Notes: a model not told the origin generated them from the sequence alone. A DNA stretch of 64,000 bases from Hyposmocoma kahamanoa (GCF_003589595.1 NW_020654229.1:4787380-4851379); one strand, 5' to 3'. Shown: positions 45,301 to 48,241, numbered from the stretch's first letter. Program-made: numbers and translations.

Positions 45301-46175
45301 AAGAATTTTGCTTCATTTTCATCATTTTCTACTACGCAGTACGCCTTTCAAAGAACCTTATTGTTGGGAAACTAAATTACACTGTATTGCCGGAGGCGGA
45401 CAAGTGGGCGAAACCGGGCTGCGAGACTCCACACGATGTAGCGCGACGCTGCGCGGCTTTACTCTTTTGTTTTTGGGTGTTTGAAGAAATGTATACTTTA
45501 CTTAATAAAGAATATGTTCTATAGTATATTGCATTTTACAAAGTGCGCCCGCAACTCTCTGCAGCCCGCCACCGCTTGATGCAACTTCATTTTCATCTGT
45601 TTGTTCTTTGTGTATGTGTCTCCGTAATATGAATCAAGCCTCGTTTGAGAGACTCATAGAGGCTATAGTGTTAAACTATTTAGATTACGTGTTAAAGCTT
45701 CAAGTACCTCTTCCTTCGTTGCTCTTATACCCAACCTGACCCATATACGTATTTAATTGTAATTTTATTTAATAAAAATCAAGTCATCAAGAATCCATTT
45801 CCGTTGAAACTCTTACGGAAGTTAGTTGTTACGTTGTTACCTACGTCTTTACATTTTGTGTACGTATACTGGCATAAACACAAAATGCTTAAATAAAGAC
45901 GCGTAGAGGAAGTTCTTTTCTATTGCAATTTTACTTTTTATTGATATTTTGCATATTTATCAATCATATTACCCCTTGACAATGTAATAGGTAGATAAGT
46001 ATGACATTGATATATGAAATAATTTAAAGTATTTAAGGATATCTACGTCCGTTGCATTAAAGTAATTTAAATACTTACCATTTTCATTAATCATATCATT
46101 AAATTCACAAAACACCGCATCATAAAAAATTGAAAAATTAAAAATAAAGTAGAAAAACTTTAAAAAATGCGCCAT
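5151..46175 (-). CDS. Catalytically inactive astacin-like (M12A) secreted protein, eight exons
   Basis: Model: join of 46175-46079, 40807-40706, 39197-39016, 30440-30302 (or 30509-30302), 12372-12254, 11250-11057, 8451-8205 and 6311-5151, read on the minus strand. Phases agree at every junction, giving 746 aa (769 with the longer exon 4). Order: signal peptide (about residues 1-23), a very short pro-region, an astacin domain (roughly 50-250), then a low-complexity tail of almost 500 residues. The domain is recognised from KTCIKFVP, the block ALGFPFEHNRSIRDLYIEIQ, YDINSVMHFG (Met-turn) and RRGSLTALDIRKIEIVYGPEC. Of the zinc site HExxHxxGxxH, the His, Glu, His and His are M, L, R and F, and the Tyr after the Met-turn is Phe, so no zinc binding or proteolysis is expected. 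The four fold-forming cysteines are kept. Intron 2 would need a GC donor. No function can be assigned beyond a secreted pseudoprotease. Confidence 0.78.
6850..7077 (+). mobile_element. MITE family A, short form, copy 1
   Basis: Ends CATTGACGTACAA and TTGTAAGTCAATG are inverted repeats extending about 30 bp with mismatches. The element is flanked on both sides by the exact 8-bp duplication gtagacat. It carries the internal deletion also present in copy 4 (43186-43418). It is inserted in intron 7 of the astacin-like gene. Confidence 0.92.
7461..7555 (+). repeat. Penelope-terminal-like hairpin repeat
   Basis: GACCATGGACGTTGCAATGCGTCCGAAACG: a 5-bp stem GGACG/CGTCC is followed directly by GAAAC and GTCG, the same arrangement as the repeats at 23499 and 53133, though the sequence between differs. 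It is a diverged relative or a different Penelope subfamily. Confidence 0.4.
7660..7870 (+). pseudogene. LINE 3' coding-end remnant
   Basis: Pieces of the plus strand read GSDYLF, then in shifted frames GDPRAGCYLAH and QHLGHLAAG, a pattern I associate with the end of a lepidopteran non-LTR polyprotein (GDPRAG...LAQRI..AIQRGNAAS). Frames are broken and no 5' part is present. Assignment to a clade is not safe. Confidence 0.45.
8205..8451 (-). CDS. Astacin-like gene, exon 7
   Basis: Acceptor ccccccag at 8452-8459; the first base completes an Arg codon begun in exon 6, then AKRDSNPD. Two near-repeats (ITPPPSPTVRAN and VTPPPSEHP) make a proline-rich linker. It ends DVERIIEE at the donor GTAATT, phase 0. 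No known domain. Confidence 0.75.
9101..9783. mobile_element. Element with about 37-bp inverted termini
   Basis: The left end runs from TACTACAGTGTTAGCACGG into TATGATGGCCGTTTTGAC. The right end, read in reverse, is TACTGTAGTACCGGCACGC into the same TATGATGGCCGTTTTGAC, 18 of 18 in the inner part. The interior has no recognisable transposase. I could not define a target duplication. Confidence 0.6.
10027..10345. repeat. MITE family H fragment (GTCGT-rich)
   Basis: Starts AAGGGCGCGTTCCCATTGTC after 'ta', the same terminus as 16133-17624, and is full of short inverted GACGACTGTCG motifs. The right terminus is not evident; a SINE piece follows within about 25 bp. Confidence 0.55.
10362..10505 (+). 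mobile_element. SINE family D, diverged copy
   Basis: ACGGTTACCATGCCGGACTG (A-box side), CGAGTTCGATGTC (B-box side), then the body phrases GTGAGTTTGGGTGTAATTTG and GTGTCCATGGCACCCGCGA shared with 14114-14345 and 26338-26560. Confidence 0.75.
10562..10732. mobile_element. Small MITE with AGCGTGAAA termini
   Basis: Left AGCGTGAAACACACTGAAAA and, reversed from the right end, AGCGTGAAATACACTGAAAG. The interior is GC-rich. It resembles a short non-autonomous DNA element; no second copy was found in the window. Confidence 0.5.
10800..10936. repeat. Long imperfect hairpin
   Basis: The left arm GACGATCGTCAAACGTACTG...AACTAGGTAGCGACA pairs with the right arm TGTCGCTGCCTAGTTTAAG...GACGGTCGTC over about 48 bp with mismatches; the loop is about 42 nt. 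Most likely a foldback MITE. A transcribed hairpin cannot be excluded from sequence alone. Confidence 0.6.
11057..11250 (-). CDS. Astacin-like gene, exon 6: end of astacin domain
   Basis: Acceptor tttag, then DPNTSQRRGSLTALDIRKIE and IVYGPEC. This is the family's C-terminal helix and final cysteine (typical form: GQR.GLS..DI.K...Y.C). The Cys would pair with that of KTCIKF in exon 3. The exon ends FG plus two bases at donor GTTAGT. In most astacins about five more residues sit between SKNG and DPN. Confidence 0.82.
11818..11985. repeat. Foldback repeat in intron 5
   Basis: Left GTGTTCACTAGTTTACTACC and a block TTTTTATTATTTAAGTA are matched in reverse by TACTTGAATATTTAAATAAT and TACGTAGTGAACACTAG. 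A half copy with the same right arm occurs at about 13340-13410. Confidence 0.6.
12254..12372 (-). CDS. Astacin-like gene, exon 5: Met-turn exon
   Basis: Acceptor tttacag; the first two bases finish a Ser codon. It encodes VAELFAKEFKMPLEF then YDINSVMHFGDREYSKNGHR. YDxNSxMHxG and FSKNG are astacin hallmarks. The Tyr that follows the Met-turn in active enzymes is Phe here. Donor is GGTTTTC in the contiguous order AGG|GTTTTC. Confidence 0.85.
12479..12625 (+). repeat. Dispersed repeat (family P), left copy
   Basis: Phrases GCGACGTGTAACGCAACGTG and CACCTTTCAGCCAAAACTCGTACTTCATGAAGGT recur, spread over 25392-25760. Non-coding; perhaps a LINE or SINE remnant. Confidence 0.4.
12935..13221 (+). mobile_element. 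MITE family A, long form, copy 2
   Basis: Full termini CATTGACTTACAATTATA and ATTTGTAAGTCAATG. Flanks cttaccac and ctcactac agree at 6 of 8 positions, so this is an older insertion. It shares with copy 5 an AGCAAGCAAAATTAGACAG insertion that copies 1, 3 and 4 lack. Confidence 0.88.
13430..14113. other. Intron 4 sequence, repeat pieces only
   Basis: 13426-13520 matches 38250-38345 (TTTCGATGTAAA...TTTTTTAGACGAAAA). The rest is AT-rich and unremarkable; no exon of the surrounding gene is recognisable. Confidence 0.35.
14114..14345 (+). mobile_element. SINE family D, best plus-strand copy
   Basis: tRNA-derived head: TGGCCGAACGGTTACC (A box) and AGTTCGATTCCCGGG (B box), then a body with TGGGTGTAATTTGTGG, TCCATGGCACCCGCGACACA and GTGCGGGGCTATGTTAAGTG, ending in a T/A-rich tail. 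The A and B boxes suggest that it was transcribed by RNA polymerase III. It does not fold as a complete tRNA, so I do not call it a tRNA gene. Confidence 0.88.
14974..15280 (+). mobile_element. SINE family F, fullest copy
   Basis: Begins AGCAGTAGAACTCCTTGTG, continues through GCCGACAAGCAGTAATGTCA, GGTGCTGGTGAAATTACAGG, CACATGGGACTTGTCAACTT, GCAGTGGCAGTGCCCCTCAG and GACAGGCGTGTCGCTTACC, with the 3' end GTATTATAAAAAAATA. Six copies in the window; the ORFs that cross it are incidental. Confidence 0.8.
15375..15545 (+). mobile_element. tRNA-like SINE, second D-type subfamily
   Basis: ATCGAATGGTTTGCATACCGG, then GGTCCCGGGTTTGATTCCCGG (B box) and a body GGCTCGAGTCTGGGTGTTTG. The same head, truncated, appears at 63850-63900. 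Confidence 0.65.
15800..15995 (+). repeat. Dispersed repeat family K, plus copy
   Basis: ATATGACGCTACTCAAACGC, TCCTGATTGGTTAAAGTATA, TTGTTTCGTAGCATTTGTTT. The reverse complement occurs at 28830-29045 and a short piece at 47345-47430. Repeated short direct and inverted CCAATCA/TGATTGG motifs; non-coding. Confidence 0.6.
16724..16751. repeat. (AAT)n microsatellite
   Basis: Nine uninterrupted AAT units inside the nested segment of the family H element. Confidence 0.9.
16990..17125. repeat. TG-rich simple-sequence stretch
   Basis: Imperfect TG/TGTG runs (GTGTGCGTGTATGTGTTTG and similar) over about 130 bp. Open frames across it are low-complexity and not credible genes. Confidence 0.65.
17692..18204. 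mobile_element. MITE family C, full-length copy 2
   Basis: Starts CATCGAGTATATAACCAGAT, ends with a diverged inverse ATACATACTGGATG, and is bounded by the exact 8-bp duplication ttttattt. It contains the family core GGGGGCTGTTCCATTCGATG and the CAATTGACGACACCCGTCAATT inverted motif. 513 bp, non-coding. Confidence 0.92.
18205..18750. other. AT-rich intron sequence, nothing recognised
   Basis: Very AT-rich with no repeat family shared elsewhere in the window and no coding signal. Confidence 0.35.
18754..19135 (+). mobile_element. SINE family F, split by a MITE
   Basis: CATGGGACTTGTCAACATAAG precedes and GTGACGGGCGCAGTGGCAGT follows a family B MITE. Removing 18792-18985 and one TTA restores the SINE order seen at 14974-15280. 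The 3' part continues through GGACAGGCGTGTAGTTCACC. Confidence 0.8.
18792..18985. mobile_element. MITE family B, copy 2, inside a SINE
   Basis: Inverted ends GGGTCGTATTCTAGAACTCT and AGAGTTCTAGAATACGACCC, with TTA directly repeated on both sides. A 3-bp TTA/TAA duplication is typical of PIF/Harbinger elements. The copy also has a partial internal duplication of the TTTAAACCATACTCAAATCC block. Confidence 0.88.
19510..19655 (-). mobile_element. SINE family D, minus copy
   Basis: Read on the minus strand: GCTTCTGTGGCCGAATGGTT, TTTGATTCTCAGGCCGAG, the body TTGGGTGTCATTTGTGG and TCCATGGCACCCGTGACGC. Same family as 14114-14345. Confidence 0.75.
20146..20173. repeat. (TTCTA)n microsatellite
   Basis: Five TTCTA units after AATAAATG. 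The reverse arrangement (AGAATAGACATTTATTGC) occurs near 43878, suggesting that it is the tail of a dispersed element. Confidence 0.65.
20236..20493 (+). mobile_element. MITE family O (GGCGAGGCGT ends), copy 1
   Basis: Ends GTGGCGAGGCGTCCATATAAC and GTTCACGCCTCGCTATTGC are roughly inverted. The body phrases TAACTCGATTTTCATCGG and GTTAACCAGTGAAATGAAGTG recur inverted at 38650-38884 and, split by another MITE, at 49526-50280. Confidence 0.6.
20793..22328 (-). CDS. M17 leucyl aminopeptidase family protein, single exon, 511 aa
   Basis: A cytosolic M17 metallo-aminopeptidase of the type exemplified by C. elegans W07G4.4 and insect dipeptidase B-like proteins. It removes N-terminal residues from peptides with two metal ions. 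The start is the ATG at 22328 in context GACAAAATGG; an upstream in-frame TTG is not needed. The N-terminal half is the less conserved macrodomain-like region. The catalytic half has VGKGVTYDTGG (metal-binding Lys and Asp), NIKTGDFM (the catalytic Lys), MSRDKSGAA (metal Asp) and the family signature NTDAEGR (metal Asp and Glu, catalytic Arg). All these residues are present, so an active enzyme is expected. The frame is uninterrupted and ends HKVLL-TAA. The gene lies wholly within intron 4 of the astacin-like gene on the same strand and has no introns, which could reflect retroposition, but I see no clear poly(A) tract or duplication. Confidence 0.95.
   Translation of the reverse strand: MATAEFKLYENIFIETSIQASDYDGVILILYPEESNVPKPRLIASYIHKITIVDKHVEKTPTVWNCDYVTGGRLVISPTGKITPYNDVGVVKEAARKGVERALDAGMKKPLLIVQNAVDFPDGQLVCILGALEALYQPLQMRERNISKHFFKIGLHAEENESESFEKVVRNAIALENSRILTRDIAGGDPERMSPENIVSYIRNAFSGNNFVTINVIDDDKVIQEEFPLLAAVSRAANQIDRHKPKIVELLYKPSDLTRVTETIMLVGKGVTYDTGGANIKTGDFMTGMSRDKSGAAAVAGFVKACSLLKPVHLKVVGVLCLCRNSIGEDSYVPDELIISKSGKSVRVTNTDAEGRFAMADALFKVSEIASKELNPHIYTIATLTGHAYRSYGNYTAAMDNHSARATNHASRIQFSGSRVGEGVEVSIIRPEDLTVNEGKIKGDDLVQIDMNTKTRHHQLAAGFLIKVANLEDKNVKYTHLDIAGAAGILPLTDPTAVPVLSLCHVHKVLL
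22886..23117. mobile_element. Foldback MITE family J
   Basis: Nearly palindromic: ATTGGTTCTATCATAAAAAC and CAGGACAACGAAA on the left, mirrored by TTTCGTTGTCCTGACTACG and TTTTTATGATAGAACCAAT on the right, flanked by TA on both sides. A half copy lies at 48045-48130. Confidence 0.82.
23270..23400. repeat. Dispersed repeat family Q piece
   Basis: CCCTCTTTCCAACAAAACAA, AAAATCGGTTCACACAGTTA and AACCTCCTCCCTTTTTCGAA. The same phrases occur at 44430-44650, partly at 32800-32930, and inverted at 59660-59930. Confidence 0.5.
23401..23541 (-). repeat. Penelope terminal repeat, minus copy
   Basis: On the minus strand: GACTATGGGACCTGTAAACG, then ACCCGAAACGTCGG, an A-rich run, CGCGATTTAAATCCGG and AACAATCGCGAAAACCCAAG. 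It lies about 300 bp downstream, in the coding sense, of the GIY-YIG remnant, which supports assignment to the same Penelope-like element. Confidence 0.6.
23840..24518 (-). pseudogene. Penelope-like retroelement remnant with GIY-YIG endonuclease
   Basis: The minus strand reads LPYVRGVTDKIGRVLRRASI, FKPLRK, then in another frame GVYKLDCECGLSYIGQTKRS (GVY...YIG of the GIY-YIG nuclease) and a C-terminal NFNKENGFSVPPVW tail. Penelope elements end in such a nuclease. At least two frameshifts and the absence of the reverse transcriptase part show an inactive, truncated copy. Confidence 0.85.
24612..24992 (-). pseudogene. RTE-type LINE, C-terminal fragment
   Basis: On the minus strand, ARRAMERDMLGVSMKDKVGN, RQRTKV and KLKWQWAGHICRR, then W.PRTGKRSVGRPPTRW and DDLR in broken frames. 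This is the conserved C-terminus of RTE/BovB-like polyproteins. It ends in an (AAT)n tail at 24612-24627, typical for RTE. Confidence 0.88.
25000..26330. other. Intron 4, repeat debris, no gene
   Basis: Contains the second copy of repeat family P (25392-25760) and AT-rich filler. Open frames (for example 25701-25928 minus) show no recognisable domain. Confidence 0.35.
26338..26560 (+). mobile_element. SINE family D, second full plus copy
   Basis: Same head and body as 14114-14345 with a small CCATG duplication in the A-box region (TACCATGCCATGCC), an intact AGGTTCGATTCCCGGG B box, and a terminal TTATTATTATTATTAT tail. Confidence 0.88.
26769..27123 (-). other. Possible LINE coding-end remnant
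   Basis: The minus strand reads AMEWNSLPADLFPE, which resembles the WNxLP.xxFP motif near the C-terminus of jockey-like reverse transcriptases (compare 34600 and 48260). The surrounding frame does not match further, so this is tentative. Confidence 0.3.
27250..27482 (-). mobile_element. SINE family F, minus copy
   Basis: Reads in reverse through GCTACACGCCTGTCCATAAC, CAAAGATCTGAGGAACACCG and CATAAGTTGACAAGTCCCAT to TTCCTTGGACGAACTCTTTA. Same order as 14974-15280. Confidence 0.8.
27483..27984. other. GC-rich patch, then AT-rich filler
   Basis: 27545-27690 is unusually GC-rich with CGCG runs for this window. I see no CpG-island gene, no coding frame of note and no repeat partner. Confidence 0.3.
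27985..28150 (-). mobile_element. SINE family F, short minus copy
   Basis: CGACACGCCCGTTCCTAACA, CACTGCGCCCGACACCCTGA and CCATGTGCCTGTAATTTCAC in reverse order to the plus copies. Confidence 0.75.
28262..28803 (-). mobile_element. SINE family D, split by a DNA element
   Basis: The minus-strand SINE head (CTGCCTCTGTGGCCGAATGG, GGTTCGATTCCCGGG) is at 28714-28803, and its body (GTGTAATTTGTGGTT-like, TCCATGGCACCCGCGATAC) is at 28262-28341. Between them sits a 356-bp element with target duplication. Confidence 0.85.
28350..28705. mobile_element. MITE family R inserted in a SINE
   Basis: Perfect 22-bp inverted ends begin CTTAGAATAATAACGCATAG. The 8-bp sequence tgtagacc is repeated exactly on both sides (28342-28349 and 28706-28713). 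An 8-bp duplication suggests hAT mobilisation. The interior has no recognised protein; no second copy was seen in the window. Confidence 0.93.
28830..29045 (-). repeat. Dispersed repeat family K, minus copy
   Basis: Reverse complement of 15800-15995, with AAACAAATGCTACAAAACAA, CCGTGATTGGCCAAGTACCA and TTTGAGTGGCGTCATATTTG. Confidence 0.6.
29046..29930. other. AT-rich intron sequence, nothing recognised
   Basis: No coding or repeat signal beyond low-complexity AT-rich sequence. Confidence 0.35.
29931..30235. repeat. Foldback element just downstream of exon 4
   Basis: The left arm GGGACAGTATGGGGAAATCC...ACAATTTTGGCATAGT and the right arm, reversed, GGGACAGTTTGAAGATATCC...ACAATTTTGGCATAGT pair over roughly 95 bp around a loop of about 115 bp. 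A clear target duplication was not found. It lies within 70 bp of the exon 4 donor. Confidence 0.75.
30302..30440 (-). CDS. Astacin-like gene, exon 4: degenerate zinc-site exon
   Basis: With acceptor cgacag at 30441 the exon reads RLLIGYDCLRAPEIDMLVL then RALGFPFEHNRSIRDLYIEI. Aligned to [21 protein letters not shown] of active astacins, the three His ligands and the catalytic Glu are M, R, F and L, while ALGF, NR, RD and Y remain. An alternative acceptor (aatag) extends the exon to 30509 in the same phase, adding 23 residues. I prefer the shorter form because it restores the usual spacing between the two central Cys. Donor GTATGT; ends with one base of a Ser codon. Confidence 0.83.
30510..31994. 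other. Intron 3, no feature recognised
   Basis: AT-rich. 30845-30880 carries a short tandem GAGGAGCTCATAGA repeat (about 2.5 units), and 31830-31855 has CCTA repeats. No gene. Confidence 0.4.
31995..32510. mobile_element. MITE family C, full-length copy 3
   Basis: CATCGAGTATATAACCAGAA at the left and GGTTATATACTCGATG at the right; flanks gcctgcct and gcctacct agree at 7 of 8. Same interior as copy 2, including the AATTGTTTCGAATTCGAATT and TTGACCGATT-type blocks. Confidence 0.92.
32511..33765. other. Intron 3, mixed repeat debris
   Basis: 32800-32930 holds a family Q piece (TCTATTTGCCAAGTTTTATTG and GTGGAATATTTTCTTCAAAT). 33000-33360 is GC-richer and transposon-like, but I cannot assign it. 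Confidence 0.35.
33766..34242 (-). pseudogene. RTE-type LINE fragment
   Basis: The minus strand gives KVFEQCVLPAMTNGSDAWSL and TMGL, the hallmark RTE block before the C-terminus, then further broken matches. It overlaps in content with the 24612-24992 fragment's upstream region. Truncated both ways. Confidence 0.8.
34376..38050 (-). mobile_element. Nearly full-length jockey-like LINE (approximate 5' end)
   Basis: A GC-rich block in an AT-rich intron, ending in 19 T on the plus strand (the poly(A) tail of a minus-strand element). It carries endonuclease plus reverse transcriptase in one frame with a single stop. The 5' boundary is set by the drop in GC near 38050. I found no target duplication. 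It is inserted in intron 3 in the same orientation as the host gene. Confidence 0.88.
34445..37408 (-). pseudogene. LINE endonuclease/reverse transcriptase ORF with one TAG
   Basis: The most likely start is the ATG at 37408 (MTSRNKKNVYS); the frame is open further upstream. Endonuclease: LNVDFCNIWGLHSN, FLTETQIS, ILGDFNAHH and GSSDHLLI. Reverse transcriptase: SGPDGIPAVVLK, YRPIAITSLLSK, YGFRRGRGAGDL, SLDIAKAFDRVWH, then NAGVP-stop-GSVLSP (normally VPQG), FILHINDM and HCYADDST (intact YADD). A C-terminal WNGLPPEVFP block follows and the ORF ends ARVHGRQ. The only visible lesion is TAG at 35408-35410, one C-to-T change from CAG (Gln), with the frame open on both sides. The element therefore looks young. 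Antisense frames over it are by-products of GC richness. Confidence 0.9.
38148..38988. mobile_element. hAT-type non-autonomous element, 841 bp
   Basis: Ends TAGAGATGGGC and GCCCATCTCTG, close to the CAGAGATGGGC termini common in hAT elements. It is flanked exactly by actatgcc (38140-38147 and 38989-38996). The interior has repeated CGGGTTTTAACCC blocks, an internal duplication (about 38380-38640 and 38885-38960) and a nested family O MITE at 38650-38884. The right edge is 19 bp from the exon 3 donor. Confidence 0.9.
38650..38884 (-). mobile_element. MITE family O, copy 2 (inverted)
   Basis: Minus-strand match to 20236-20493: GGCGAGGCGTCCATGTAACT, CGATTTTCACCGGCTTGCC, GTTAACCAGTGAAATGAAGT and ACCTTGTGTGCTTATAAATT. 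Nested in the hAT-type element. Confidence 0.7.
39016..39197 (-). CDS. Astacin-like gene, exon 3: N-terminal subdomain
   Basis: Acceptor tttcacag, two bases, then HTQSLAIMNAIAYISFKTCI and KFVPVQDC. KTCxxFVP is the first disulphide Cys of astacins, and KCVINSGGNS supplies the next. It ends DEPH at a strong GTAAGT donor in phase 0. A conserved strand and helix pattern is visible, but GCWSYVG-type residues are altered. Confidence 0.85.
39340..39654. mobile_element. MITE with about 40-bp inverted ends
   Basis: Left CCACAGATCTGCAGCACACG and CATCGGACGGATC; right, reversed, CTACAGATCCGCAGCGCACG and TATCGGACGGATC. The interior repeats CGGTAATGCCGACGCAGTT-like motifs. It lies 140 bp upstream of exon 3 inside intron 2. 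Confidence 0.75.
39655..40705. other. Intron 2, no gene
   Basis: 39660-39740 is a fragment of SINE family E (AAGCCACGGAACAAATTAGC, TTTTTCTATGTGCTTGTAG). 40180-40260 repeats TCCCACCCGGTGGAAG twice. Otherwise unassigned. Confidence 0.4.
40706..40807 (-). CDS. Astacin-like gene, probable exon 2
   Basis: After the acceptor ...acccgtag the frame reads EAGKTVLLNGLRISYQKRSY then KKHTIYLRILSKE. This fits the start of mature astacins (RNGLR..TYRWPN.TIPY.IS) in order and spacing, with Trp-Pro replaced. Joining to exon 3 gives the family's exact spacing to KTC, but the donor would be GC (AAT|GCTAAT), weak and non-canonical. No propeptide FxGD inhibitory motif is seen. Exon real: likely; 3' edge: uncertain. 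Confidence 0.6.
41081..41538. mobile_element. MITE family C, copy 4
   Basis: CATCGAGTATATAACTAGAA to GGTTATGTACTCGATG. Flanks tcaaattc and taaattca are offset-similar, suggesting a decayed 8-bp duplication. The right third is deleted relative to copies 2 and 3. Confidence 0.85.
41555..41665 (-). repeat. Family I repeat (LINE/SINE 3' end), minus
   Basis: GTAAGGAAATTACACTTGAA, TCATATTAATTAAACTATAC and CTGCTCATAGG: the reverse of the TTTAATCA...TAATTTGCTTACC unit seen at 42270-42430, 47460-47600 and 52448-52610; another reverse copy is at 46440-46620. Confidence 0.55.
41991..42260 (+). mobile_element. MITE family A, copy 3
   Basis: CATTGACTTACAATTATATG to ATTTGTAAGTCAATG with exact 8-bp flanks gtagtaaa on both sides. 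Long central form without the extra AGCAAGC block. Confidence 0.94.
42270..42430 (+). repeat. Family I repeat, plus copy
   Basis: AATGTATTCAATTGTACATT, TTGCTCATTCTTCTCAAGGG, GTGTAATTTGCTTACCTATG and an AATAAAGATGATTTGA end. A common lepidopteran LINE 3' end by its form, although no coding part is attached. Confidence 0.6.
42540..42790 (+). mobile_element. tRNA-related SINE family E
   Basis: The body TCATAGATTTCTCATAGATG and CACAAGCACATAGAAAAATT precedes a tRNA-like segment TGGCTTACGTTGATATAGCG (A-box side) and GACGTCGGTTCGAATCCGGC (B box), then GGATCGAAGGAATTTTTCCG. The tRNA-like part sits unusually toward the 3' side, so it may be a composite. Confidence 0.65.
43060..43165 (+). repeat. tRNA-like repeat fragment
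   Basis: GTTAGCCTAATGGTTTGGCC (A-box-like) and CATGTGTTCGAATCCAGTC (B-box-like) lie about 50 bp apart with an extra palindrome (CGCCTCTAAAGCAGAGGC). Not a foldable complete tRNA; probably another SINE. Confidence 0.5.
43186..43418 (-). mobile_element. MITE family A, copy 4, inverted
   Basis: Same short form as copy 1 but on the other strand; exact flanks tttgtaat on both sides. The left terminus has a 5-bp insertion within CATTG(caatc)ACTTACAA. Confidence 0.93.
44230..44430 (-). mobile_element. tRNA-related SINE family E, minus copy
   Basis: The minus strand reads TTGGCTTAGTTGGTATAGCG, then GACGTCGGTTCGAATCCGGC and GGATCGAAGGAATTTTGTAT. It is better preserved than the 42540-42790 copy and most like a real tRNA head. 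Preceded by GTGCTTGCCTCGTGTC-type body sequence. Confidence 0.7.
44712..45109 (+). pseudogene. Possible LTR-retrotransposon integrase C-terminus
   Basis: The first frame ends SGDGRLLGRHIDQIRRKSRL, matching the (G)DGR...RH.DQ.R motif at the end of Ty3/gypsy Pol. A second overlapping frame continues with an acidic, Ser/Pro-rich tail ending STPEPPETD. The frame change and missing upstream domains indicate a broken, truncated copy. It could instead be an unknown short gene. Confidence 0.45.
45110..46078. other. Intron 1 sequence, nothing recognised
   Basis: Possibly LTR remains just after the integrase-like segment (AATAAAGAATATGTTC at 45504); otherwise unassigned. Confidence 0.3.
46079..46175 (-). 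CDS. Astacin-like gene, exon 1: start and signal peptide
   Basis: ATG in ATAATGGCG context; MAHFLKFFYFIFNFSIFYDA then VFCEFNDMINEN and one base at a perfect GTAAGT donor. The hydrophobic first 20 residues are a typical secretion signal. The phase (1) matches exon 2's two-base start. It is assigned to this gene by phase, strand, order and the lack of a competing exon. Confidence 0.65.
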
Positions 46176-48240
46176 TATCGGCGACAAAGTATGGAATAGC
46201 TTTTTTTTATGGCTTTTGTTTACCATAAAAAATGATTTACAATTTTTATTATTGCAGAACGAATTAAAATTATTGGACTATATCAAAACATTTTTATTGT
46301 GGTTGCGTAAAATTTGGTTTTGGATTTAGGATTCCGCATTTTAACTTATTTATTTACACAAAATTGATGAACCGTCTGTGCTAACATTGAAGTAACAATA
46401 GTGTCAGTAAACTTATTGCGGTCATAAACTCAAAACCAAATCGTTTACATTTCATAGGCAAGCAAATTACACTTGAAGGCGTCATATTGATCAAACTATA
46501 CAGCTCACTCGTGAGGCAGATTCCTCTGAGAAGAATCAGCTCGAAACTCTAGGGGTTGCTCTTAGTAAATATACATTTGAATACATTTATCATTTGCAAA
46601 TATTTCAAACATCTTAGATCGAGAATACCTGCAAGAGCCAAACGGGACACTATCACGGATTTTTGTCATCCACATACGCAGAAGCTGCTTAATAACCTTT
46701 AGAATAAAGTTTTTGTTTCACTGTAGTTATTATATAAACCTTGTAGGTAAATGGCGAATTTTGAATATCACCCGAAACCTTATTACAGGAGCATATGTAT
46801 ACATCGCCCGCTAAATGAATTTGTGATTTTGTGAAGACGACAGTCAAGAATAGCCAGTTTATTTTTACTCCTCATATTAATGTTATGTCTGTCATTATTT
46901 TTCATAAAAAATACTATTCTTCTTAACATAAGTTACAATTTCATAAATGTACTGCGATGCTAGTTTAAAAATGTGTGTCTCAAAGCTGTCCGTCACGATG
47001 GCTGGACCGAACGAGATATACAAAAAAATATTAAAATTAAAAAATACAAACAAAACTGTACTCATTATTTACTACCTATTTTTAGCGATAACGTACGTTT
47101 TTGATGGTTCTAGCAGTATATAATTTACCTTTTTTTATATATTTTTTACTACCTAATTTGTACTTAAACATCTTATTTTCACTATTTTAGGAAGCTTCCA
47201 AAAAAAGTTATTTAAAAATATAATAAAACGCCTTTGCAAAAGTTATATACTAAAAAGACATTTTATCTTCTCAGTGTAATTGCTAATGCAACTTTGTCAG
47301 GCGCTTCGAATATGCCAAAAAAAAGAATGTCGACTTTTGGTAATTAAAATATCAAATATGTCACTAGTCAAAGTCTACTGCCTCCTGATTGATTAAAATA
47401 TTAGCGGTACTTCTATTTTTTTCTACTAGACGTTTGAAAGTACTAGGTGTTTGAAATAAACATTGTAAAGAGTGATTTTCTTACTTATTCTTCACAAGGC
47501 TCTCTTGCCCTACGAATGAGCAGTAGAGTTTAATCAATGTGATCATTTCAAATGTAATTCGTTTGCCAATGAAATAAAGATGACTTGATTTTGAGTTTGA
47601 CTGCAAGATATTGCGTACCTACGGAACTGTTGTCATAAATATGCACGTGGCAAAACCCGCATGCCGGAAATCGCTCAATCGAGACAGCATACGAAATAAA
47701 TCTCATTTAAGAAAAAAACCAATGAGGCTTTTTATTAATACACGGTAACTCGCCTGAATACTGTATTTTTTAAACTATAATGCCTTCTTTTTCTTAGGGT
47801 TCCTCCCCTATAGTTCGTTAATTTTTAGAATTAGAAGAAACGTAAACAAAGAGGCAGTGATCATAAACCTTTATCTTTAGACAAGTTTACGGTAAAGGAA
47901 AACATATAAAGAAATACGTATTACTTTATTCTAAGGGAAGATACAAAAATGACCCTAAAACTGCAATAATTTAAGTCAGAATCACAAACACTATTGTCAC
48001 CATGCAACACTGTTTTCGTTCCCGAGTCATCAACATCATTTTGTAATTGGTTCTAACCCAAAAAACGTGAAAAAACTTTATTTCCCTACAAAAATATTGC
48101 ATTTGTGGTCAGGGCAACCAGCTTTTATTTAAAGACAAAAAGGAACGATGGCCTATATTTAAAAATCAATGATATATTTTGACCAAAATTTTTCAAATTC
48201 ATTGAAAAAAAAACCTAGTAATGTGAAACTAAAAGATATA
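46176..48240. other. Intergenic, repeats only
   Basis: Contains a family I repeat on the minus strand (46440-46620) and on the plus strand (47460-47600), a family K fragment (47345-47430), and a half copy of the foldback MITE J (48045-48130). No gene. Confidence 0.45.
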
Positions 48241-48241
48241 G

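Noticed and set aside
45969..46226. Whole 85-codon frame as a stand-alone gene
   Set aside because: The ATG at 46175 with a signal peptide and a perfect GTAAGT donor at 46078 fits an exon; the residues after the donor are intron translation.
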